DNA from: Casuarius casuarius
Lineage: Eukaryota > Chordata > Aves > Casuariiformes > Casuariidae
DNA length: 64,000 bases
Reading direction: 5' to 3'
Assembly: GCA_003342895.1 (NCBI GenBank)
Contig: PTFA01000192.1
Coordinates: 2,581-66,580, forward strand
Shown: piece after piece, positions 1 to 9,300 of the stretch
Layout of the letters: each line of letters begins with the position of its first letter
How positions within the stretch are numbered: the stretch's first letter is position 1
Notes under the pieces: generated by a model
What the model saw: the letters and a program-made list of their open reading frames with translations, nothing else
What the model was told of the DNA's origin: nothing
Databases searched by the model: none
Translations under genes and position numbers: made by a program

Positions 1-358
1 CGTGTCATTACAATTTATTTATTTAATTTGCCTTGATTTGGCTCCGAACTTTCCAGCGGGAACCTAGGGTCGTACCCTGCTCGAGTTGTAGTTACTGCAC
101 GCGCATCGCTAAAATTTACACCCAGGGCGAAGAGGACCAACGGGACGCCGCTGGATCCACAGGTGGTGATATCTCTTTCTCTCTCTCCCCCTCTCTCTCC
201 CCTTCTCTCTCCTCCCCTTCTCTCTCCTCTTCTTCGCCTTTCCCCACCTTTCTCCCCCCACACTTTGTGGAAAATAAAGTTAAAGGTTGTACGATATTTA
301 ACTGGTTTTAGCGTCTTAATCTCGTCCTTGGGATCGTAACAAAATCCTCCCGATACTC
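1..358 (+). mobile_element. LTR-like fragment at the window edge (candidate, 5' truncated)
   Basis: This block differs sharply from the satellite that follows. It is rich in CpG, has a long pyrimidine tract (about 172-262), then an AATAAA signal in the mid-270s, and ends near a CA dinucleotide around 350 before the tandem array starts. Pyrimidine tract, poly(A) signal, short tail and terminal CA is the layout of an LTR's R-U5 end. I see no primer-binding site after the CA, no gag reading frame and no left boundary, so a solo LTR inserted in the satellite, or an unrelated repeat, are both possible. Retained CpGs suggest it is not very old. The LTR call is inference from layout only. Confidence 0.3.
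172..262 (+). repeat. CT-rich polypyrimidine tract
   Basis: Nearly pure pyrimidine low-complexity sequence made of CTCTCC/CTTCTC variants. Long open frames on both strands here are compositional and not genes. Confidence 0.85.
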
Positions 359-1555
359 GATGGGGACAGTGGCCCAGACCACAAAGTCCTCCCAGGGCAG
401 CTCTCTTGGCACCAAAGCTCTTCCTTTGCCAAACCCTTTTCACACCCACTCCAACGGCGCCTCTACACTCTCTCTTCCTCTCAACCCGAAGCCTAAGCCT
501 AAATGGGCACCCGTTTTTCAGGCCCAAACTGGCACCAAGAGCCCCATTGGTGGCCCAGACCACAGAGTCCTCCGAGTACAGCTCTCCTGGCACAAAACCT
601 CTTCCTTTGGTAGACCCTTTCCACACCCACTCCAACGGCGCCTCTGCACTCTCTCTTCCTCTCAACCCTAACCTGAACCTTAATCCGAAATGGGAACCCG
701 TTTTTCAGGCCCCGGCGGACACCAAGAGCCCCATTGGTCCCCCAGAACAAAAAGGCCTCCCAGCACAGCTCTCCTGGCACCAAACCTCTTCCACTGGCAG
801 ATCCTTTCCACACCCACTCCAACGGCGCCTCTACGCTCTCTCTTCCTCTCAAAACTAACCATAACCCTAATTGGGAAAACATATCTCAGGCTCTGGCTGG
901 CACCAAGAGCCCCACTGGTGGCCGAGACCACAAAGTCCTCCCAGCACAGCTCTCCTGGCACCAAACCTCTTTCTTTGCCAGACCCTTTCCACACCCACTA
1001 CAACGGCACCTCTACGCTCTCTCTTGCTCTCAACCCAAACCCGAACCCAAAGCCAAACTGGGAAAAAATTTTTCAGGCGCCAGCTGCCACCAAGAGCCCC
1101 ACCGGTGGCCCAGACCAAAAAGTCCTCCCAGCACAGCTCTCCTGGCACCAGACCTCTTCCTTTGGCAGACCCTTTCCACACCCACTACAACGGCATCTCT
1201 GCGCTCTCCCTTCCTCTCAGCCCGAACCCTAACCCTAAACCGGATTGGGAAAAAATTTTTCAGGCGCCGGCTGGCACCAAGAGTCCCATTGATGGCCCAG
1301 ACCACAAAGTCTTCCCAGCACAGCTCTCCTGGCACCAAACCTCTTCCTTTGCCAGACCCTTTCCACACCCACTCCAACGGCGCCTCTACGCTCTCTCTTC
1401 CTCTCAACCCGAACCCTAAACTTAATCCGAAATCAGAACACGTTTTTCAGGCCCAGGCTGGCACCAAGAGCCCCACTGGTAGCCCAGACCACAAACTCCT
1501 CCGAGCATAGTTCTCTTCACACCAAACGTCATCCTTTGGCAGACTCTTTCCACAC

Positions 1556-1635
1556 CCACTCCAACGGTGCCTCTACGCGCTCTCTTGCTCTCCACCCTGA
1601 GTCGAACCAGATCCTGAACTAGGAATACGTTTCTT
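1556..1635 (+). repeat. 80-bp block, first copy (identical to 1802-1881)
   Basis: Positions 1556-1635 and 1802-1881 are identical by eye over 80 bp, offset by 246 bp. Neighbouring units differ at many positions. The block ends with ATACGTTTCTT and then the two copies diverge. It marks a recent local duplication or conversion inside the array. Confidence 0.85.
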
Positions 1636-1801
1636 GCTCTCTCTTCCTCTCAAAACTAACCTTAATTCGAACCCTAATTTCACACATTTTTTTCAGGCCC
1701 AGGCTGGCACAAGGAGTCCCATTTGTGGCCGAGACCACAAAGTCCTCCCAGCACAGCTCTCTTGGCACCAAGCCTCTTCCTTTGCCAGACCCTTTCCACA
1801 T

Positions 1802-1881
1802 CCACTCCAACGGTGCCTCTACGCGCTCTCTTGCTCTCCACCCTGAGTCGAACCAGATCCTGAACTAGGAATACGTTTCTT
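1802..1881 (+). repeat. 80-bp block, second copy (identical to 1556-1635)
   Basis: Second copy of the identical block. The base before it differs between copies (C at 1555, T at 1801), which sets the left edge of perfect identity. Confidence 0.85.
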
Positions 1882-2045
1882 ATGCTCCGGCTGGCACAAA
1901 GACCCTCATTTCTGACCCACACCACAAAGTCCTCCCAGCACAGCTCTCCTGGCACCAAACCTCTTCCTTTGGCAGACCCTTTCCACACTCACTACGACGG
2001 TGCCTCTACGCTCTCTCTTCCTCTCAACCCTAACCTATTGCTAGG

Positions 2046-2750
2046 CTAACCCTAAAATGTTTGAGAGGCTCATGCCTGGTGGAAGACCCCTATGTGTTGC
2101 CCAAATTAGGGTCTCCTCACAGGAACCATCTCTGGGCAGCGCACACCTTCTTCTGGCACCCTTTTCCACTCCCACAGCAATGGCGCCTCTAGGTTTTCTT
2201 TTTCTCTCAACCCTAAGCCTAACTCTAGCCCTAGCCCTAACCCTAAAAGGCTTTCCAGGCCCCTGCCTGCCAGCAGACCCCCATGTGCGGCCTAGATGAG
2301 AAAATCCTCACAACAAATATCTCTGGGCAGCGCACACCTTCCTCTGGTGGACCCTTTCCACAGCCATAACAATGGCGGCTATGGGCTTTCTCTTTCTCTC
2401 AACTCTAACCTTAACCCTAAAAGTTTTGCCAGACCCCTGCTGGGCCTAACACCGTCAGGTGTGGCCCAGATGAGAGTCTCCTCACAGGAACCATTTCTGG
2501 GCAGCACACACCTTCCTCTGCTGCCCCTTTCCACACCCACGACAATGGCAGCTCTAGGCTTTCTCTTTCTCTCAAACCTAACCCGAACCCTAACCCAAAC
2601 CTCAAAGGGTTTGCCAGACCAATGCTGATTCGAAAACCCCCATGTATGTCCCAGACAAGGAACTCCTTACAGGAACCATCTCTGGGCAGTGCACACCTTC
2701 CTTTCACAGCTTCTTTCCACACCCACACCATCAGCACCTCTAGGCTTTCT
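2046..2750 (+). repeat. Satellite array, subfamily B (diverged units of the same family)
   Basis: After about 2050 the unit changes wording but keeps the plan. Landmarks are GTCTCCTCACAGGAACCATC, CTGGGCAGCGCACACCTTC, a CCAC(A/T)CCCAC block near 2166, 2358, 2531 and 2718, and TCTTTTTCTCTCAAC leading into telomere-like hexamers. Spacings are about 192, 173 and 187. The last unit decays into unique sequence after about 2750. Subfamily B flanks A on its inner side, as expected of older units at the edge of an array kept uniform by unequal exchange (inference). Confidence 0.88.
2211..2246 (+). repeat. Telomere-like hexamer run (six degenerate CCCTAA copies)
   Basis: This is the longest telomere-like run in the array. 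It has six consecutive hexamers of the forms CCCTAA, GCCTAA, CTCTAG and CCCTAG, in the C-rich orientation on the plus strand. The vertebrate telomere repeat is TTAGGG, whose complement is CCCTAA. The run sits at the same place in its unit as the shorter 3-4 copy runs elsewhere. Confidence 0.85.
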
Positions 2751-5039
2751 CTTTTTTCTTTGTTGTTTTTGTTACCACAATCTGAATGCCACTGAAAGCT
2801 TAATTTCAGTTTTATATTTTGGACCAATTCTCCCTTCTTTTTTCAAGTAAACAATCATCTTTAAAGTACATGTTTCTTTGCGTTATCATTTTTGATGGCC
2901 CTTTCCAGCCCCTCTCTACCTGAGTGTCCTTGGCTTTCTCTGTCTCTTTTCTTGAATAACTCTTACTGGTTTATATTTTAACATGGAAATGCTGCATCAG
3001 AGCTGAGTATGGGAACTTTAGGTTTATAATGGCCTGCTATATTTTACATATAGGTTTTTTATAGTCTCGGGTTTTGGAGCCATCCTCCTCTCCATATTAG
3101 TCTCATCTTGGTTCCTCAGGGACAGCTGTGAAACAGCCTGAATGGCTGTTTGATATCCCCACATCACCTTGGCCATGATATCTCAAGTCAGGTTATATAC
3201 AGTTCTTCATCTTTGGGGAATGGGATTACATTTTCAAGATAATCAGTTTTGCACTCTGGTCTGTAAAAAAGGTCCTAGGAGAGGGAAGAGATACTTTTAA
3301 TTTTCCCTCTGAGAGAAAGACTCTAGGATAGGTTCGTCATAAGGGTACAGAGAGCGAACAGCCCAGTACTCAGGTAAAATTTCATGTTTCCGTCCACCAC
3401 AGTATCAAGTATTCATACAATTCTAGCTAATATGAAGCCACGTCTGGTGCATGCATAATGATATGTTCATGTAACTATATCATGTGTTCTTTTCACAGAC
3501 AGAGGAAAGCACCTTCCTGTACCTTCCCTGGTACAGCAAGTCTGTGTGTGCAGCTTGTAGTCAGGCCTAGCCCAGCTTCCTGAACAAGGTCTCTAAATGC
3601 ATTGTAAGACAAACTGTAACCAGTTGTAAGTGATACAGACACTGATCGCCAGCACTGGCATCCAGTTTACAAAAAACATAGATCACATATTTGTTAACAG
3701 AGGAAGAAAAATTCAATTTGAGTGCTGGATGACACTGTGCCAACAATGAGTGGATGAGCTGTACTCACACAAGGCAGATAAAGGTGGCCCAAACTGTCAG
3801 GGTGCTTGTTTCCTGCTGATGATAAGTCTCTGAGGTGAAGACACAGCCATAAGTCTGTGTCTTGTCAATCTGATAAAGGGGTGGAGGGAGAGGGTCTGTT
3901 CTGCTATTTGTCCATCATCAAGCTTGTTTGTCTGCTCTAGCCAGCTAACTGGAGTTTAATCCTGTGGGCTCTCCATTATCTCCCATCACCATGGTGTTCA
4001 GGCACCAAGTAGCAAACTCCCTATAGCCTCCTTTTCTGACAAGAGATATGCTCAAGTTCCCTGGAGGAGCCAGAATGTTCCCTCCCCCAGGCTACAGCAT
4101 GTCCAAGAACAAAATGTAGATTAAGGTGTGGAGGACAGACAGATGGTAGGTAGAGTAAGGTCTATTTTTCCCTGGGCTTTCTGTCCCCCTGTTTGGTCCC
4201 CCGTGCTCGGAATGCCCTGAGATATTTTCCCTCGCCCCACCCCATTCTAAGAGCCCCTTTTAATGGCATTAGAATGAGACCTTTAGGTGGTGAGATTGGA
4301 AGAAAGAACAGCTGGGTCTGAATCTCTAGAGGCTGCATGAGAGTGGCAGGGCTTCATGCTTTGTTTCCTACAAGCCAACAAGGTGAGGTTGATGGGCAAG
4401 GGCCGTCTGGATACAGCCAGGCTGAGAGTGTGAGCAGATGAAACGGGAGGAGGCAGGAAGTGTTGTGGAGTATTGTCAGATCCCTGTGGTGCTACTGGAT
4501 GGAGTCAGGAGGGTATGATGAAGCTGGTAGAAAATGGGCAAGAAGGGATCTGGGCCTTAATTTGAGAACACTCAAGAACAGCAAAAGTACCAGCCTGCAG
4601 GGCCCTTTCAGTGTGCATCCTCCTACCTGCCAGGTAGGTCATGGGACAAGGGAGCGCTCCAGAACCTTTAAAGGTGAGTTCCTGCTTAAGCACCTAAATT
4701 CCCATTGATTGCAAGGGAATATAGGTGTGAAAACTAGAGTCACTTTCTGGATCTGGACCTTACACACTACAGTGAGGGAATGACAGAGAGACAGACAGAA
4801 TGAACAAGTGAATGAAGCAGCTCTGAATTCATGTCCAGTTTAGAAGCATGCTCCTCTGGTCCCCAGGAAGCAATAGACAGCTGACCTTGATACTGACCTG
4901 TAAGCTCTACTTGCTGCTATTCCAGGCAACCCAGGGTTGATTGCCTAGATTTGAAGCAAAAAAATTGCCATCAAAAACACAAACCTCAAGAGGTGAGTAA
5001 CAGGCCTCCTCATGAGAGCTTCTCTTTTCCCAGCCACCC
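2751..5039. other. Unique sequence without recognisable genes
   Basis: The satellite fades out here into ordinary mixed-composition DNA. No open frame exceeds about 82 codons (4460-4708), and none resembles a known protein. I recognise no transposon family or RNA gene. Confidence 0.6.
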
Positions 5040-5480
5040 TGTCTACTCTGCAGCTTTAAACCCAATCAAGGAATGAATAAATTTTTCTAATGATTGATAT
5101 AAGGCAGATTAGAGGCAGGTCTTCAAATTAGGAATCCAAGACTTGATAGCAGCTCTCATATTTTTCCATTTTTCCCCCTTCTTCCCAACAGAAAATAATT
5201 TGCTTCAATAAATTACATCTTTAATCTGCATAGGGGAGCAGCAGACTCAGCTCTCCTTTTAATATGCTCTATGGTGAGATAATCAACCCCTTCCTCTCGT
5301 TGCATGGAGCAAACTAATAGATTTTGAACAATTCCATTATTTGACGATTTCTCCTATTATTAATACAAATTGTGTCCACGCGCTTTCAATTAGAGCATTT
5401 TTATTTTCTAATAAATCCCAATCAGGTTCTCTCAAACACCACCTAAACGTGGGGAGATTATGGCATTTTCCACTTAAAAA
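5040..5480. promoter_or_regulatory. AT-rich block, candidate conserved noncoding element or enhancer
   Basis: The block is markedly AT-rich and free of simple repeats. It is dense in TAAT/ATTA homeodomain cores (for example TAATAGATTTTG, TATTATTAATAC, TCAATTAGAGC), with TGATTGAT and AATCAA words. This texture is typical of vertebrate developmental enhancers and unlike the surrounding DNA. Conservation cannot be tested from one sequence, so the call is inference. Confidence 0.3.
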
Positions 5481-6239
5481 AAGTACCCACGAAATGCAGA
5501 CGCCTTGCCTCCCTCCATTTCTCATGACTTTTGCTCTTCAGTGTTCTCCCTCTTTCATTTTCCTCTCCTTCTTCTCTCAGCAGAACCCACTTATTTTCTG
5601 CCCCCAACTGCCTTCTCCTAAATCTAATTTTATGTCCCTATCTCAGGTGATGAAGTCAATAAGACTCCCCACTAATGCTATTGATTTCTGTTCTCTATTG
5701 TTTTTACTGCATTCCCAAAAGTGACACAGCTCACAGCTGGCATACTCCAGGGCCTCTTTTCTCTCTCCTGACACATCGAAATGAGAAACTTTGTTAACCT
5801 CTAAGCAAGGGTTGCCTCTGTCCTACTGCCAGCCCTTTCAGTCACATCAGCTGCAGTCCTATGCCCAGATGTTCATGGGTATCCCAACTCTGAAGGCAGG
5901 ACTTATGTGGTCATTCACAAGGATAGGACTTCTGGGGGTATTTAATCCAGGTCCAGTTGTAGCAAGGATAGCAGGGGTTTCTGCTCTTATTGTTATTCTT
6001 TTTGGTTTTGGTTGTGCCCAACTGTCCCCTCTCCTGCATGAACTCTTGGCCATGATGAATATTCACTCACTTTTTGGGTCTCTAACCACTGGACAGAGTG
6101 GTTGTCCAGCCTTGAACACGGACATGTGATCATGAGACACTTCATTTATTTCTTAGTTGTCATTCTAACAGCATAAGGAGGTCTACATTCAAATGAGGCA
6201 GGGAGGAGCTGTGTGTATGCCACAACACCTCATCCATGA
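5481..6239. other. Unique sequence, nothing recognised
   Basis: Mixed composition with a pyrimidine-rich patch near 5510-5590. Open frames of 112-127 codons (5341-5724 and 5791-6129, plus strand) have no recognisable domain and no convincing splice context. Confidence 0.5.
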
Positions 6240-6365
6240 GCTTAGGACCCTGAGGGTAGTGAATGTAGAGGCAGCATTGTCACTCTGTTTTAAAGCTGGG
6301 TGTGATTTGCCCCACAAGTCTATGACAGAGCTAAATTCAGATCTCCTATGCTTCTTAATCTGAAG
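6240..6365 (+). mobile_element. MIR-like SINE remnant
   Basis: The stretch reads like the core and 3' part of a MIR-family SINE. GTGATTTGCCC is followed by ACAAGTCTATGACAGAGCTA and then ATTCAGATCTCC. These correspond to the family pattern of a 'gacttgcccaaggtcac' block, a 'gtggcagagct' block and an 'aacccagatctcc' block, with many substitutions. No internal Pol III promoter is visible. It is an old, decayed fragment. Confidence 0.55.
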
Positions 6366-9300
6366 ATTTGAGGTTTTTTGTGGAAACCTCCTGAGTCACA
6401 CAAATAAAGGCCATTGAAGCGCTTGTGTGAAAGAGCTTTGGGAAGATGCACCAAGACATGATGACACAATAAAAATGTAAAAATTGCCTTCTGAGGGAAG
6501 ATCAAAGATCCAGCATCCTATTCTCTGGAAGAAATGCTTAAAAAGTGAAGCACCATCTAGTTAGAGGACACCAGCCATTGTACAAAGTAGCACTGACTCT
6601 CTTATTGCTCCTGTTCAAGTGCATTCCCTAAGTGATGCTGCTTGGAATAGACAGAGAAAGCATTCAGCTCACACTTTAATGCAGCCGCTTCTGAGGTGGA
6701 ACCTGACAGCCTATTTGCTTCTACAGTGCAGCAGCATGTCTGCATGACAAGACAAAAGAATGAAGATTCCCAGAGAGCTGTGATTCAGCACAGAGGTTGT
6801 CTGCACTGCCAGCTAGGAATGGGCTGGAGCCCCATTCTCAAGTCCTAGTCCTGACTGTTATTTAATGCAGTCATAGCACAGCTTAGCTTTCAGCACAGTA
6901 CAGCTTAGCTTTCAGAAGGGTGCACCACTGAATACAACCCAGGCGTTGAACAAGACTGGGTGTGGGTGGGGAACATGAAGCACATCTCATGTACTAGCAG
7001 CCCTCCCCCAGGACAGTACATGGATGTTCTGAGCACTAGGGTGACTACGACCAGGCTCACATGATTACCATGTGAGTCCCAGAGTCCTCTGTGGTGAAGT
7101 TTTAGTCCTGGGCCTGAGGAAAGATCTCTGCTTGCTGCATCACCCATCCAAAGGAGAAACCTTATGCATATGGCCAACGTATGTGGCACTGGAAGCTAAT
7201 GAGAAGCTTCAGGCCTTCCTTCAGGGAGGGCTGAGTCCATGATGCTGTTGCACACTGGTGTTCCTAGGAGACAAGGACACAGACAGGCTATAGGTTTCTT
7301 CCTACAAGCCCATCTTTTTTACTGCTGTGGCCTCCTGAGAGGTAGGACAGGTGAAGTTGTTGGCTGCTGTGGCAACCCACCTCGGCTGGTGAGGAATGAG
7401 AAAGAATAGGAGTGGGGGCAGAGATTGGAAGGGGTTGCCCACCTACATACATTCTCTGCAAGCATCATTTCACCACACGTACTTGATACACACAAACACA
7501 CATACCTTTGCACCTGCCTGCGGGCAGGTTCATAATGCACATATATTCACTGACCAGCCCTGCACACACACTTTGCCCTGTAGCTGCAAAGCTGTGCAGA
7601 TGTGGTCCCTTGTCTCAATGCAAATCCCACCTTGTGCCTCTGTGACCCTGGCTTCCAACACATACACACACACACACCCCCTTCAAAAACAGAGAAAAGC
7701 GCAGCCCCCCACTCCCAGGCTTCCCCTCTGCCACATATGTTTGCATATATCGTCACAGCTCACTTTCCTTCTCCTCCCCAAATAAATTTTCTCAAAGCAA
7801 CTCATTTCCCTAGCATACACACATCTTCCCCTCCACCCCAACCCTCCCTCTTGCTACGCCAGCCAGTGCCAGCCACCCACGCAAATACACAGGATGCAGA
7901 CACAGAACAACGGCAGAGTCCTCAGTGAGCTGCTGGAGCAGAACAGATGGCTTAGCAACGAAAAAAACAGTCATTCGTTCCACAAGTTTCTTCCTTGATA
8001 TTCTGTTTGTTTTCAGAATGCATTCATCGCTGGAAAAAAATCCAGGCAAGATGGGATGATATAAACACCCTAGTCTTGTTCCCACAAGGTGTGAAGTCCC
8101 ACCTGCTTTTTGCACCTTTTTTTCACAGATCTCAACTAACTCTTCTTGAGGTACCCTCTCCCAGCTCGCCCCCCCAGTTGCAACATCCCCCAGCTCCCTC
8201 AGCTTAGAGGTTAATTTCATACTCCTTTGGAGACGATACCCCACAGCTTGCCTATTTCTTGTCCCCAGCTGTTCGACACTCCACACTTCACAATGGCCTT
8301 TTTTCTGCATCAGACATGCAGCTAAGCCGAAAAAGCACTTTGACTTCTGTCTTGTGCTGGAGTCACATCCCTGAAGAGCATTTGCTAGGGGCTCAAGGAA
8401 GCTGCCTGGTATCTGGGGAAACTGCCAGCGGTGCGGCTGTAGGCACCGTATCCCTAATTGTAGCATGTTCTGCTAATAGGAAGGGTTGAGGAAGTGGGGA
8501 TAAGTTGCAGCTGCCTCTGCCCTGTGGTGAATTTCTGCCTGGGAGTTGGGCTGGCAGGTAAAGGGAGATGCATATGACTGAGGGAAACTGTATCACAAGT
8601 AGGAAGGAAGCTGTCACACCCTTTTGATGCCCTGCATCACAACCAAGTGAGAGCTGTATTTATTCCCTAACACACAGGTTAATCATCAAGGCTGTCTCTA
8701 CTCAGGGTCTATACCAAAGGAGGTGGGGTGTTAACCCTCAGGGTCTCTCTGCCCACTGTGGGGCAGCAACATGGAGGAAGGAAGACATTTCCTATGCCTG
8801 CCATATACCACCAACTGTGTAGTCCTGCCTATCACCCTCCATCCCAGAGGCTCCTTGGTCATGCTGAGCACATCCTCAAAAGCAGAAGGCAGGTCTTTGA
8901 CTCCCTCTAGTGATGCATCTGGATTAGGGCCTCATAGACCCAGTCACCCACACCTTAACCAAAACCCAGCTCTGCAGGATCAAGATGTAGGGCCCAAACT
9001 CCCCTGCCAGCTCAAACCAGGCTGTTTATACAAGCAAGCCAATTAACAGCTCATATATTCCTTCCCACGTTGACACATAATGATGCCTCCTCCTGGGAAA
9101 ACTCACTGTATGCATGGCATGGGAGGGGAGGAAGCCCCAGGAAGACAAACAGCTGGTTCCAGTGTGGTAAGAACAGAGAGGAGCTGAGTTAGGATGGGGT
9201 TGCTCTAATCTTTCTGGGCAATTTGGCTTAGACAATGCTTCTCCCCTTAAAATGGGCATCTTTTCCCTTGCAATGTTCTTTGCAGTAAGGGAACCGCACA

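Larger units (their letters stand above)
360..2045 (+). repeat. Satellite array, subfamily A (period about 187 bp) with embedded telomere-like hexamers
   Basis: Tandem units share fixed landmarks: CCAGACCACAAAGTCCTCC, then CTCTCCTGGCACCAAACCTC, then CCACACCCACTCCAACGG, then CTCTCTTCCTCTCAA, followed by 3-4 degenerate CCCTAA hexamers and a TTTTTCAGGC junction. The CCACACCCAC landmark recurs near 440, 621, 808, 989, 1176, 1363, 1550, 1796 and 1983. Spacings are therefore 181, 187, 181, 187, 187, 187, 246 and 187. The 6-bp differences match the number of hexamers. The 246-bp unit holds an extra partial copy of about 59 bp. No protein function is indicated, although several reading frames stay open across units. 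Confidence 0.93.

Noticed and set aside
15..1510. Several open frames of 100-258 codons on both strands
   Set aside because: They lie in the LTR-like block and satellite, repeat with the unit, and change frame from unit to unit. No domain content.
7810..8466. 218-codon minus-strand open frame
   Set aside because: No recognisable family or splice context. A frame or two of this length is plausible by chance in 64 kb of near-50% GC DNA.
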